The notes: generated by a model from the letters alone, not told the origin. Counted from the first letter of the stretch, positions 17,901-26,754 are shown. The stretch is DNA of 64,000 nucleotides from JABWCE01 sp964617955 (GCA_964617955.1 CAZTXB010000004.1:124001-188000), one strand, 5' to 3'. Program-made: numbers and translations.

Positions 17901-20900
17901 TTCTGAACCGGTGGTATTGACATACAATGATAGTTCGCCAATGGCTATATTGCCATAGCCTGAGCTGTTGTAATATAAAGCCTTACTCCCTATGGCCACA
18001 TTGGATACAGCGGCGTTCGAACTTTTTAAGGCCCCTTTGCCTATGGCTACCGAGTTGCTTTCTGTCGAATTTGTAAAAAGCGCTGAGTCACCGATGGCTG
18101 TATTATTGGAACCTGTGGTGTTCGATTGAAGTGCCTTATAACCCATTGCCGAATTAGAACTTCCCGATGAATTTAACCTTAATGCTTTGGAACCAATAGC
18201 TGTATTTTCAGAACCAGAATTTGTATATAATGCACTATCGCCAATGGCCACTAAATTTGATTTTGTGGTATTGGTATATAAGGCCCTCGAACCAATGGCA
18301 ATATTCGAATAACCACTTTGATTAGCGAATGAGCTGTAATTTCCTAAAGCCAGGTTATTGCTACCTGTTGTATTACTTAAAAGTGAAAAATAACCTGTAG
18401 CAAAATTATATTGACCGGATGTGTTGTAATAAAGTGTACTAAATCCTAAAGCAACATTATGGCTACCACCTGTGCTATTTGCCATTGTTTGTAACCCTGC
18501 GGCTATATTATTTGTTCCGGTTGTATTGTTCAACATGGCCTCATCACCTAATGCAATATTATAGCTCCCTGAACTATGATAATAAAGCGACTTGTGGCCA
18601 ATACCAATATTACTTGAAGAACTGGTACTGGCAGTCCTCAAGGCCCCTTTACCTATAGCTACCAAATTATTTCCAATACTATTGGAAAATAAGGCCGAAT
18701 CACCCATAGCAGTATTATTGGAACCAGTTGTATTCGATTGAAGAGCTTTAAAACCTACTGCGGTATTGGAAATGCCTGAAGAATTTAACCTTAATGCCTT
18801 TGAACCAATGGCCGTATTTTCGGCACCTGTATTTGTAAATAATGCACTATCGCCAATAGCAACCAAATTGGATTTTGTTGTATTGGTTGATAATGCATAG
18901 GGGCCAATGGCTATATTGGAGTAGCCGGTGGTATTAGTCACACCGCCTCTGTGCCCAATGGCTATATTATTGCTTCCGGTTGAATTCGCTGATAAGGATA
19001 GAATCCCGAGGGAGATATTACCCGACCCACTGGTATTGCCTGTTAAGGTGCGATATCCAAATCCAATATTATCATCTCCCTGATTGAGGTTTAAAGATTG
19101 GTAGCCAAAACCAATATTATTGCCTCCAGCACTGCTATTGCTCATGGCCTCAACTCCCATGGCCATATTTCGACTACCGCTCGTATTGTTTAAAAGTGCA
19201 TTGACGCCGATGGCAAGATTTTCATCGCCTGATGAATTATAATAGAGCGATTTGTATCCTATGGCTATATTAGAAAAAGCGCCACCGGTTGCGCTGCGCA
19301 ATGCGCCTTTTCCAATGGCTACAGAATTGTCGTTATTGGTATTGGCGAATAATGCCGAGTCCCCAATGGCCGTATTATTTGTACCAGAGGTGTTGGAGTA
19401 AAGTGCTTTATAGCCAAGTGATGTATTGCCGCTTCCACTATTATTAGAGTAATTGGCCTTGGAGCCAACTGCTGTATTTTCAAAACCTGAAGTATTTTTA
19501 TTTAAGGCGCTGTCTCCGATGGCCACTAAATTTGACTTTGTGGTGTTAGAAAATAACGCCCTGGTTCCCAAAGCCACGTTCGAATAACCTGAGGTATTGC
19601 TATTGCCTGCTTTAAATCCTGAAAATGTATTATTGGCCCCGGAATTATTTTTACCGGCACCATAACCATAGAAGGTCGAAGCATTGCTGCTATCCAATCT
19701 GCCTGCCTTTTGGTTGTTCACCCTAAGATTTATGGCCACATTATCGGTGGTGCCCATAAAATTGGTACCGTCAGTGGTACCACTGTTACCTGTAGTTTTC
19801 CAATGGTTGGACGAAACCGGAATCTTAACATATCCGCCATTGCTTAAATAGATGGTATCGTTGCTTATAGTAAGTGCCTGTAATTCATTGGTGGCAGAGG
19901 AATCGGGTAAAGTTGCACTGCCGCCGCTTTGTGAAAGAATAATGCGGCCTCCGGTTCTTGAGATGGTTTGGAGTTCATTGGAAGAAGAGGAATCGGGCAA
20001 TGTGACCGTGCCGCCACTCTGCGTCATGGTAATACTGCCACCTGTCCTTGATATGCTTTGAAGCTCATTGCTGGAAGAGGAATCAGGATAGGGAATACTG
20101 CCTCCGTTTCGGCTTAGTAAAAGGCGTCCTCCTGTTCTGGATAAGGTTTGAATTTCGTTAGTAGAATCCGTGTCGGTCAAACTAAAACTGCCTCCGCTTT
20201 GGCTCAGAGTTACCGTATTTCCCGATTTACTGATGGTTTGAATTTCGTTGCTCGAAGACGAGTCCGGGTAGGGTATGGTTCCGCCATTTTTACTCAATAA
20301 GAGGCGTCCCCCTGTTATGGATAGAGTTTGAATTTCATTGGTAGAATCGGTATCGGTTAAAGTGAATGAGCCCCCGCTTTGACTCAGGGTTACGGTATTT
20401 CCTGATTTGCTTATGGTTTGAATTTCATTGGTCGCTGAAGCATCGGGAAGGGTTATGGAATTCCCTCTTTGAATACTTAAGGAGGCGCCGCTAAGGCTCA
20501 GATTTTGATTATCAGCCGAACCCGCAGGCAGTTTTACATTACCACCACTGCTCAGGTAAATGGTATCACTGCTAATGGTAAGCGTCTGCAACTCGTTAGT
20601 TGCTGAAGCATCTGGAAGCGTAATGGTATTGCCTCTTTGAATGCTTAAGGAGGCACCGCTTAGGCTCAGGTTTTGGTTATCGGCCGAACCCGCAGGCAGT
20701 TTTACGTTGCCTCCACTGCTTAGGTAAATGGTATCGCTGCTAATGGTGAGCGTTTGCAATTCATTCGTAGCCGAAGAATCGGGATAGGGAATGGTGCCTC
20801 CATTTTTACTCAGTAAAAGACGTCCTCCTGTTTTTGAAAGCGTTTGAATTTCATTCGTTGAATCGGTGTCGGTTAAAGTAAAACTGCCGCCGCTTTGGCT

Positions 20901-23660
20901 CAGAGTCACGTTATTTCCTGATTTACTGATGGTTTGAATTTCATTGGTCGACGAAGCATCGGGAAGGGTGATGGTGTTTCCTCTCTGAATACCTAAGGAG
21001 GCTCCGCTTAGGCTCAGATTTTGATTATCGGCTGAGCCGGCCGGCAGTTTCACATTGCCTCCGGAGCTCAAATAAATGGTATCGTTGCTGATGGTGAGCG
21101 ACTGTAATTCATTGGCCGATGAAGAATCGGGAAGGGTAACGGTTCCTCCTCCTTGGGTGAGTAGTATTCGCCCTCCGGTCCTTGAAAGCGTTTGAAGCTC
21201 GTTGCTTGAAGAGGAATCGGGATAGGCTATGCTTCCCCCGTTTCGGCTAAGTAGCAGCCGTCCTCCCGTTCTGGATAAGGCTTGAATTTCATTCGTCGAA
21301 TCGGTATCGGTTAAAGTAATGCTTCCACCGCTCTGACTAAGGGTAACCGTGTTGCCGGATTTGCTTATCGTTTGAATTTCGTTGCTCGAAGAGGAGTCCG
21401 GATAGGGAATGGTTCCGCCATTTCGACTCAGCACAAGTCGTCCGCCAGATTTTGACAAGGTTTGAATTTCGTTGGTTGAATCCGTATCCGTCAGAGTGAT
21501 GGAACCACCGCTTTGACTTAAACTTAATGTATTTCCTGATTTGCTCAGGGTTTGGATTTCATTGCTTGAAGAGGAATCCGGAAGGGTCACGGTTCCCCCA
21601 CCCTGAGTCATGGTTATGCTGCCCCCGCTTCTCGAAATGGATTGTAGTTCATTGTTGGAGGAGGAATCGGGCAAGGGAATACTGCCCCCACTTTGTGATA
21701 AAATAATTCGCCCGCCGGTTTTTGAGAGGGTCTGAATTTCATTGCTTGAAGAGGAGTCGGGCAAAGTAACAGTATTCCCTCTTTGTATAGTTAAATTACC
21801 GCCTGTTCTTGTTAAAAGTTGGTTGTCGGTGGTACCTACCGGTAATTTCACAAACCCCCCATTGGTTAAAAATATGGTATCGTTTCGCATGGAGAGCGCT
21901 TGCAACTCATTGGTTGAAGAAGAATCAGGATATGGAATGCTTCCACCGTTTTTGTTTAAAACAAGTCGACCCCCGGTTTTCGACAAGGTTTGTAATTCGT
22001 TGGTCGAATCCTGATCGCTCAAAACGAAGCTTCCGCCGCTTTGACTTAGAGATACAGTATTGCCACTTTTTGAAAGGGTTTGGATTTCGTTGTTGCTCGA
22101 AGAATCCGGCAAGGTAACTGTCCCTCCATTTTGATTTAAAATGAGCCGACCACCGTTCCTTGAAATCGTTTGTAGTTCATTGTTCGAGGATGAATCAGGG
22201 TATGGAATAGTTCCTCCACCCCTGCTCAATAGTAACCGTCCCCCGTTTTTTGTGAGGCTTTGCAATTCGTTGGTCGAATCCTGATCGCTCAACACGAAGC
22301 TTCCCCCACTTTGACTTAGGGATACAGTATTGCCACTTTTTGAAAGGCTTTGAATTTCGTTGCTGCTCGAAGAATCAGGCAAGGTAACCGTTCCTCCGTT
22401 TTGACTTAAAGAAAGGCGCCCTCCGGTTCTTGAGATGCTTTGCAATTCATTGCTTGAAGAGGAATCGGGATAAGGAATGGTGCCTCCGTTTTTGCTGAGC
22501 ATCAGTCGACCACCCGATCTTGACAAACTTTGTAATTCGTTGGTAGAATCGGTGTCGGTTAGCGTAACACTTCCTCCACCTTGATTTAAAGTGAGGGTAT
22601 TCCCTGATTTGCTGAGGGTTTGAATCTCATTGGTCGAGGAAGAATCCGGAAGGGCAATGATGCCACCACCTCTGCTCAGATTGAGGCGTCCCCCCGTTTT
22701 TGATAAATTTTGAATTTCATTGGTCGAATCCTGGTCATTCAGTGTAAAAGATCCTCCCCCTTGATTTAAGCTGACCGTATTTCCGGTCTTGCTGAGGGTT
22801 TGTAATTCGTTCGACGACGACGAATCAGGCAGAGTTACACTGCCTCCACCCTGGCTCAGGCTGATTTTGCCACCCGCGCCTGAGAGGGTTTGCAGTTCAT
22901 TGGAAGCCGAGGTGTCTTTGGCGTTCAAGGTAACACTACCCGAAGTTCCACCCCCACTCAATCCTTTACCTGCGATTACATCGGTAATATCGCCGCCAGA
23001 ATTGTTGTCATCCGCTGGCGTCCAAGAACTGCCATTCCATTTTAACACCTGACCATTGGTGGCACCTTGTTGTGCGATACCCAATGGATTGCTACTTCCA
23101 CCATTTCCCTTGAGGCTGGCATCGGTATTTTGATTGGTAGAGAAGGTTGTGGGTATCCAATTGGTGCCATTCCATTGCAATACCTGGTTGGTAATAGCCC
23201 CTCCGCCCTGTACCTGAGACAATTTTACCCTTGCTGAACTTTTTAGGTTGCGGGTGGAATCAGCGGTAGTTGAGAATAACGCATAGGGCACGCTAACAAT
23301 TTGAGAGGTTCCCAAATTTGAGTAGTTGCTCCCACCCCTGGCGTCCATTTCAATTTTAATAAATTTAGAGCCCGAGCCCCAATCAATAGCACTGAATAAT
23401 CCACTTTGCACACTCCCTGTGCCTATCTGAACCGTGAATATTCCCAGGCCGTTGGTGGTTGCAATATGCCTTTCGGTATATAAAACCTGACCAGCAGGCG
23501 ATAAATCAATGAAGCTGATTTGCAAGCCGATGCTCTGATTTGCAATAAGAGCGCCATTCAGATTGCGGGCGACAGCCTGATAATTAATGGCGTTAGGGCT
23601 TTGGCCTTTGGCCAATAAAAAAAACAAGACAAAGAGAGAGGAGGTAACTATTTTTTTCAT
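14985..23660 (-). CDS. Giant tail-fibre-like surface protein with S74 intramolecular chaperone domain
   Basis: A 2891-residue secreted protein. A signal peptide (about 1-19) is followed by an N-terminal domain of the type found in Bacteroidota tail-fibre-domain proteins (NAINYQAVARN onwards). Residues 253-1282 hold 31 tandem units of about 30 residues (SNELQTLS..GG..LSQGGG..TLPDSSS). From about 1340 to 2690 come YadA-head/Hep_Hag-like units (SNTTGSNNTAIGDSALF). The C-terminus (about 2755-2891) is a peptidase S74-type chaperone domain with V-S2758-D2759-S-R-V-K and a terminal coiled coil (VQEQQKMVEQQQKM). In phage tail spikes this domain trimerises the fibre and then cuts itself off before the conserved Asp. 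I infer a trimeric surface fibre or adhesin. It has no T9SS sorting domain. It sits 30 nt after a small T9SS cargo gene. Confidence 0.9.
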   Translation of the reverse strand: MKKIVTSSLFVLFFLLAKGQSPNAINYQAVARNLNGALIANQSIGLQISFIDLSPAGQVLYTERHIATTNGLGIFTVQIGTGSVQSGLFSAIDWGSGSKFIKIEMDARGGSNYSNLGTSQIVSVPYALFSTTADSTRNLKSSARVKLSQVQGGGAITNQVLQWNGTNWIPTTFSTNQNTDASLKGNGGSSNPLGIAQQGATNGQVLKWNGSSWTPADDNNSGGDITDVIAGKGLSGGGTSGSVTLNAKDTSASNELQTLSGAGGKISLSQGGGSVTLPDSSSSNELQTLSKTGNTVSLNQGGGSFTLNDQDSTNEIQNLSKTGGRLNLSRGGGIIALPDSSSTNEIQTLSKSGNTLTLNQGGGSVTLTDTDSTNELQSLSRSGGRLMLSKNGGTIPYPDSSSSNELQSISRTGGRLSLSQNGGTVTLPDSSSSNEIQSLSKSGNTVSLSQSGGSFVLSDQDSTNELQSLTKNGGRLLLSRGGGTIPYPDSSSNNELQTISRNGGRLILNQNGGTVTLPDSSSNNEIQTLSKSGNTVSLSQSGGSFVLSDQDSTNELQTLSKTGGRLVLNKNGGSIPYPDSSSTNELQALSMRNDTIFLTNGGFVKLPVGTTDNQLLTRTGGNLTIQRGNTVTLPDSSSSNEIQTLSKTGGRIILSQSGGSIPLPDSSSNNELQSISRSGGSITMTQGGGTVTLPDSSSSNEIQTLSKSGNTLSLSQSGGSITLTDTDSTNEIQTLSKSGGRLVLSRNGGTIPYPDSSSSNEIQTISKSGNTVTLSQSGGSITLTDTDSTNEIQALSRTGGRLLLSRNGGSIAYPDSSSSNELQTLSRTGGRILLTQGGGTVTLPDSSSANELQSLTISNDTIYLSSGGNVKLPAGSADNQNLSLSGASLGIQRGNTITLPDASSTNEIQTISKSGNNVTLSQSGGSFTLTDTDSTNEIQTLSKTGGRLLLSKNGGTIPYPDSSATNELQTLTISSDTIYLSSGGNVKLPAGSADNQNLSLSGASLSIQRGNTITLPDASATNELQTLTISSDTIYLSSGGNVKLPAGSADNQNLSLSGASLSIQRGNSITLPDASATNEIQTISKSGNTVTLSQSGGSFTLTDTDSTNEIQTLSITGGRLLLSKNGGTIPYPDSSSSNEIQTISKSGNTVTLSQSGGSFSLTDTDSTNEIQTLSRTGGRLLLSRNGGSIPYPDSSSSNELQSISRTGGSITMTQSGGTVTLPDSSSSNELQTISRTGGRIILSQSGGSATLPDSSATNELQALTISNDTIYLSNGGYVKIPVSSNHWKTTGNSGTTDGTNFMGTTDNVAINLRVNNQKAGRLDSSNASTFYGYGAGKNNSGANNTFSGFKAGNSNTSGYSNVALGTRALFSNTTKSNLVAIGDSALNKNTSGFENTAVGSKANYSNNSGSGNTSLGYKALYSNTSGTNNTAIGDSALFANTNNDNSVAIGKGALRSATGGAFSNIAIGYKSLYYNSSGDENLAIGVNALLNNTSGSRNMAMGVEAMSNSSAGGNNIGFGYQSLNLNQGDDNIGFGYRTLTGNTSGSGNISLGILSLSANSTGSNNIAIGHRGGVTNTTGYSNIAIGPYALSTNTTKSNLVAIGDSALFTNTGAENTAIGSKALRLNSSGISNTAVGFKALQSNTTGSNNTAMGDSALFSNSIGNNLVAIGKGALRTASTSSSSNIGIGHKSLYYHSSGSYNIALGDEAMLNNTTGTNNIAAGLQTMANSTGGSHNVALGFSTLYYNTSGQYNFATGYFSLLSNTTGSNNLALGNYSSFANQSGYSNIAIGSRALYTNTTKSNLVAIGDSALYTNSGSENTAIGSKALRLNSSGSSNSAMGYKALQSNTTGSNNTAIGDSALFTNSTESNSVAIGKGALKSSNAAVSNVAIGSKALYYNSSGYGNIAIGELSLYVNTTGSENIAAGYRTLIKNGSGSYNNAYGNGALSSNTTGSNNSGFGRYALQDNISGNENAAFGNEVLSNNTSGGNNLALGNGAMTLNTSGSNNTAAGYGSLYNNSTGYSNVAFGTRALYSNTSKSNLVAVGDSAMYKNTSGARNTTVGSKSLYSNTIGSSNTAFGYQALYTNISGSYNTAVGDSSLYFNSSGGYSLALGLEALRSNTSGSNNTASGHRALYSNSSGYSNIAIGAKALYSNTTKSNLIAIGDSALYSNSSGVENTSLGSKSLRLNSTGSFNTAVGYKALQSNLSGSNNTALGDSALFSNTTGSNSVAIGRGALKTSTSSIASNIAIGNKALYYNTSGYYNIAVGEDVLLNNSSGWGNVALGYNTLSANISGAYNIASGYNALNNNTTGGQNIAMGYQALTDNTDGENNIGFGYFALGNNTSGDNNIALGISPLNANTSGANNIALAFRSAYNNSTGYSNIAIGPGSLYTNTTKSNLIAIGDSALNINSTGSENTAIGSKALRLNSSGSFNTALGFKALQSNTTGSSNTAIGDSALFTNTTGSNSVAIGRGALKSSSNVTAANIGIGYKALYSNTSGTYNVAQGYQALLSNTSGSHNIALGYLSLGDNSDGDKNVGFGYATLASNTSGNYNLGAGSRPLNANTTGSNNLALGYEAAFDNTAGQFNIAIGSRALYNNTTKSHLIAIGDSALFRNTTGASNTAVGSKALYSVTTGGSNTAFGYEALKTNTGSINTAIGNNSLINNTSGSSNLGIGSGSLYSLTSGSFNAGIGNSAGFAIETGSYNIRVGQICYITGEDNWDNSGMIGYSPLDPGASNRYRIGNSSISSIGSQVGWTTVSDSRVKTSVKENIPGLEFINKLRPVSYNYDISKENQLMDPLRPDTADWDGKYDIEKMRFSGFLAQEVDSIAKSIGYDFSGVDRPKNEGGLYGLRYSEFVVPLVKAVQEQQKMVEQQQKMISDLLKRVEELESKK
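15570..19640 (-). repeat. Hep_Hag/YadA-head-like repeat region with about seven higher-order units
   Basis: Coding tandem repeats of about 24 residues with the pattern N-T-[ST]-G-S-x-N-x-A-x-G-x-x-A-L. On top of this is a larger unit that begins with TTKSNLVAIGDSAL and continues through SKALRLNSSG, KALQSNTTGSNNTA and GKGAL. Its anchor motif appears near 19530, 18870, 18255, 17545, 17190, 16470 and 15855 (plus-strand positions). The spacing is irregular (about 350-720 bp), so segments have been gained or lost by recombination. Confidence 0.85.
19812..22904 (-). repeat. 31 tandem 90-bp coding units (30-residue repeats)
   Basis: Units follow [ST]NE[LI]Q-[ST]-[LI]-S-x-[ST]-G-[GN]-x-[LIV]-x-L-[SN]-x-x-G-G-[ST]-x-x-x-x-D. 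Two flavours tend to alternate: one ending in DTDS or DQDS and one ending in PDSSS. Four units are about 56 residues long and contain a DNQ-type second half with GNTITLPD. Units 23 and 24 are nearly identical in protein sequence, which suggests a recent duplication. The region is likely a beta-rich stalk. Confidence 0.9.
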
Positions 23661-23690
23661 AAATTTTATGGTATTAAAGGAATGAGGATA

Positions 23691-24179
23691 TTAGAAGTGT
23701 ACGATTCTAAAATTGGTCGTAGAATTATCTATTGCGTTAAAGATACTGAGCACATAAATGCCTGAAGGGAACTGGACCATATCAATGACGGTATTGTTCG
23801 CCATTAATTTTGTATTGGATGACTCCTTTTCAAATAAGACCTTGCCGGTAATTTCAGTAAAATTATAAAAGGCCTCGTTCACCATTTCGTCGGGAATATC
23901 GATTTGCAAATAGGTTATGGCAGGGTTAGGGTATACCTTCATCACGGTAGGGTGCGTTAGGATTATATTTTTACCAAAAACCTGATGAAAACCTTCCTGT
24001 AGATTTAAGTCTGAATTGATAAAATTCTGAACTGCCATTTCCCCGATGGTGTATTCCAGCCAAATTTCTCCATTTTTGACACTGGCACCATTAGGGCCAT
24101 AGACTTGCCGTTCAATTTGCTGGGAGAAGGCTGAATGAATGAATAGAATCCAGTAAGATAAAAGGAAACAAAGTTTCAT
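23691..24179 (-). CDS. Small secreted protein with T9SS sorting domain
   Basis: A 162-residue protein with a signal peptide (about 1-19). A short N-terminal region of about 65 residues (SVKNGEIWLEYTIGEMAV, then LQEGFHQVFG) is commonly seen just before T9SS sorting domains. The sorting domain starts at VMKVYPNPA and ends in SGIYVLSIFN and FRIVHF. There is almost no passenger domain, so its function is unclear. It is 30 nt upstream of the giant fibre gene and probably in the same transcript. Confidence 0.85.
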   Translation of the reverse strand: MKLCFLLSYWILFIHSAFSQQIERQVYGPNGASVKNGEIWLEYTIGEMAVQNFINSDLNLQEGFHQVFGKNIILTHPTVMKVYPNPAITYLQIDIPDEMVNEAFYNFTEITGKVLFEKESSNTKLMANNTVIDMVQFPSGIYVLSIFNAIDNSTTNFRIVHF

Positions 24180-24483
24180 ATTTGTATTTCTAAAAATTAA
24201 GTTAAATCAATATTAAAGACCCAACACTACCACTATCCTCTTTACGAAAATACTTGTGATAACTTTATGATATGTAAAAACTAAATCACATGATACCCAC
24301 ACACAGGGCAAGCATCCAATAAAAAAATTTCCCTAAGGGATGGAGAAATCGAAGTTTTGCTTTTCTAACGAGAATAGGTAAAGCTCAGGTGAAGGGCATA
24401 GTAGCCAGTAAATACTAGATAGAGCAGCGTTTAGAATATTGGCACGCATTCTTAACAAAAGATCTTAGGCTTTTGAGAAAATT
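24180..24483. other. Intergenic region, no recognised feature
   Basis: About 300 bp between rnc and the small T9SS protein gene, both on the minus strand. It should hold the promoter for the fibre operon, but the best -7-like match (TAATATTG, 24208-24215) has no suitably spaced TTG. No hairpin terminator, RNA gene or frame is convincing. Confidence 0.5.
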
Positions 24484-25242
24484 CTAGGTAAGTTTATAAT
24501 CATTAATATTTAATTGAAGGTGGGCTATGGCTTTTTCAGCCACGGTTTGCTCTGCCTTCTTCTTAGTTTGATGCAAGGCATCGAGAAGCAGTTCGTTGTC
24601 GATATACACCCCCATTTTAAAAAGTCTGCCGTGCCGGTCGGCCAATTCTTCTATCAATTTGAATTCAACTGCTTTTCTGTTTTTTTGCCCCCATTGTATC
24701 AGAATACTTTTGTAGTTTTCATGAATATTCTCAAGGTTTTCAATGTCGATATGCGGGCGAATAAGTTTGGTAACCACAAATTTGCGGGCAATATTAAAAC
24801 CGTGGTCTAGGTAGATGGCCCCTGTAAAAGCCTCGAGGGCGTTGCCAGCAATGCCATAGATATTCGTCGATTTTACACGTCGAAGGGATTCATTGAGTAT
24901 AAGAAATTTTTCAATCCCAAGCTTACGGGCAATACTCGCCAATTGCTCCCTGCTCACAATTTTTGACCGCATCTCTGTGAGGTAGCCCTCTCCTTTTCCT
25001 GGAAATTTTTTAAAAACGAATTCTGCCACGACCAGATCGATAACGGCATCCCCTAAAAATTCAAGGCGTTCGTTGCTAAAGCGCTCGCTGTTTTTGTGAG
25101 AAACCGCAGAATTGTGCATAAAGGCCTGATAATACAGCTTAATGTTAACCGGAAAAACTCCGGTAACCCGGCGCAGCAATTTTGCAAATGCCCTATCTTC
25201 CTTACTCCGAAATAAAAACGGTATCAGCCCTTTCCGGCTCAA
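24484..25242 (-). CDS. rnc: Ribonuclease III
   Basis: Double-strand-specific endoribonuclease for rRNA and mRNA processing. The signature NERLEFLGDA is at 57-66 with E58, E61 and D65. The second metal-binding segment is IAGNALEAFTGAIYLD, where E137 is kept. N134 stands where E. coli has D114; I believe such Asn variants occur in Bacteroidota but cannot check. A double-stranded-RNA-binding domain occupies about 180-250 (YKSILIQWGQ to KKKAEQTVAEKAIAHL). At 252 residues it is normal length. It follows fabF by 3 nt in the classic acpP-fabF-rnc order. Confidence 0.95.
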   Translation of the reverse strand: MSRKGLIPFLFRSKEDRAFAKLLRRVTGVFPVNIKLYYQAFMHNSAVSHKNSERFSNERLEFLGDAVIDLVVAEFVFKKFPGKGEGYLTEMRSKIVSREQLASIARKLGIEKFLILNESLRRVKSTNIYGIAGNALEAFTGAIYLDHGFNIARKFVVTKLIRPHIDIENLENIHENYKSILIQWGQKNRKAVEFKLIEELADRHGRLFKMGVYIDNELLLDALHQTKKKAEQTVAEKAIAHLQLNINDYKLT

Positions 25243-25245
25243 AAT

Positions 25246-26487
25246 TTATAAATATTTCTTAAAAATTACCGATACGTTATGACCACCAAAGCCAAAGGTA
25301 TTGCTTAAGGCGGCATTGACCACTCTTTTTTGCGCCTTGTTAAAGGTAAAATTGAGCTTTGAATCCAATTCAGGATCGTCGGTAAAGTGGTTGATGGTAG
25401 GAGGCACAATATCATGCTTGATGGCCATGATAGAAGCGACCGCTTCAACGGCCCCTGCTCCTCCCAGCAGATGTCCGGTCATAGACTTGCTGGAACTGAT
25501 GTTTAGCGAATAGGCATGTTCACCGAATACACTTTTGATAGCGATGGTTTCGGCGATATCACCCAAAGGGGTGCTGGTTCCATGAACGTTGATATAATCA
25601 ATGTCTTCAGGTTTCATTCCGGCATCGGCCAAAGCCACTTGCATGACTTTAATGACGCCTATACCCTCGGGATGTGGGGCTGAAATGTGGTAGGCATCGG
25701 CTGAAAGACCGCCTCCTGCTACTTCAGCATAAATTTTTGCACCGCGGGCCAAGGCATGGTCCAAGCTTTCCAAAATCAGGCAAGCAGCGCCTTCTCCCAG
25801 TACAAAACCGTCGCGATCGAGATCGAAGGGTCTTGATGCGGTTCGAAAATCGTCGTTGCGTTCGCTAAGGGCCTTCATGGAATTGAAACCGCCCATGGCA
25901 GCCTCGTTCACACAGGCCTCTGAGCCTCCTGTAATGATTACATCTGAAATGCCCTGTTGAATGTACTTAAAGGCATCGAAAATGGCATTATTGCTAGAAG
26001 CGCAAGCCGAAACTGTGGTAAAATTTGGTCCTCTTAAGCCATATTTGATGGAGATATGGCCGCCGGCAATATCCGAAATCATCATGGGTATGAAAAAAGG
26101 GCTAAACCTCGGAGTGCCATCGCCTCTTGCAAAGTCGGTGCATTCCTTTAAAAAGGTGGTAAGTCCTCCAATTCCGGAGCCCCAAATTACTCCGGTTCTT
26201 TCCGGGTCGTACTTGCCCTCCAGGCCTGCGTCTTTAATGGCCTCGTCGGCCGACACCATGGCGTATTGAGCAAAGGGGTCCATGCGGCGGGCTTCTTTTC
26301 TGTCCATGTAATCCTGGACATCAAAGTTTTTTACCTCGCAGGCAAATTTGGTTTTAAACTTTTCGGCATCAAATCGGGTGATGAGGTTTGCTCCGCTTAC
26401 GCCATTACACAAAGCTTCCCAGTATTGTGGGGCTGTGTTGCCAATGGGAGTAAGGGCACCAATACCTGTTACTACAACCCGTTTCAA
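25246..26487 (-). CDS. fabF: 3-oxoacyl-[acyl-carrier-protein] synthase II
   Basis: Condensing enzyme of fatty-acid elongation (KAS II): it joins malonyl-ACP to acyl-ACP. The catalytic triad is C162 (VSACASSNNA), H302 (NVHGTSTPLGD) and H339 (SMTGHLLGGAGA). The 413-residue length is typical, and the N-terminal MKRVVVTGIGALTPIG is a standard FabF start. It lies 5 nt downstream of acpP and 3 nt upstream of rnc. Confidence 0.97.
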   Translation of the reverse strand: MKRVVVTGIGALTPIGNTAPQYWEALCNGVSGANLITRFDAEKFKTKFACEVKNFDVQDYMDRKEARRMDPFAQYAMVSADEAIKDAGLEGKYDPERTGVIWGSGIGGLTTFLKECTDFARGDGTPRFSPFFIPMMISDIAGGHISIKYGLRGPNFTTVSACASSNNAIFDAFKYIQQGISDVIITGGSEACVNEAAMGGFNSMKALSERNDDFRTASRPFDLDRDGFVLGEGAACLILESLDHALARGAKIYAEVAGGGLSADAYHISAPHPEGIGVIKVMQVALADAGMKPEDIDYINVHGTSTPLGDIAETIAIKSVFGEHAYSLNISSSKSMTGHLLGGAGAVEAVASIMAIKHDIVPPTINHFTDDPELDSKLNFTFNKAQKRVVNAALSNTFGFGGHNVSVIFKKYL

Positions 26488-26492
26488 AAGAT

Positions 26493-26729
26493 TTACTTAG
26501 CGTTAGCGGTGATATAATCGATAGCCTGACCAACAGTACCAATTTTTTCGGCCTGATCGTCTGGAATGGCGATGTTGAATTCTTTTTCAAATTCCATAAT
26601 TAGCTCGACAGTGTCAAGTGAATCAGCGCCAAGATCGTTGGTGAAACTGGCTTCGGTTGTAACTTCTGACTCTTCAACGCCAAGTTTGTCAACTATAATG
26701 GCTTTAACGCGTGATGAAATTTCTGACAT
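26493..26729 (-). CDS. acpP: Acyl carrier protein
   Basis: A 78-residue acidic protein that carries acyl chains on 4'-phosphopantetheine attached to S37 in the motif GADSLDTVELIM. It is the first gene of acpP-fabF-rnc and has a promoter match 25 nt upstream of its start. Confidence 0.98.
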   Translation of the reverse strand: MSEISSRVKAIIVDKLGVEESEVTTEASFTNDLGADSLDTVELIMEFEKEFNIAIPDDQAEKIGTVGQAIDYITANAK

Positions 26730-26754
26730 TTTTTTTATTTTTAGATTATTGGCG

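Noticed and set aside
21742..22117. Antisense frames opposite the giant protein repeats
   Set aside because: They are by-products of the repeat codon pattern and have no independent start, signal or family similarity.
15570..22904. Tandem 90-bp and other repeats that could suggest a CRISPR array or satellite DNA
   Set aside because: The repeats are in frame within one long gene, have no unique spacers, and vary like protein repeats.
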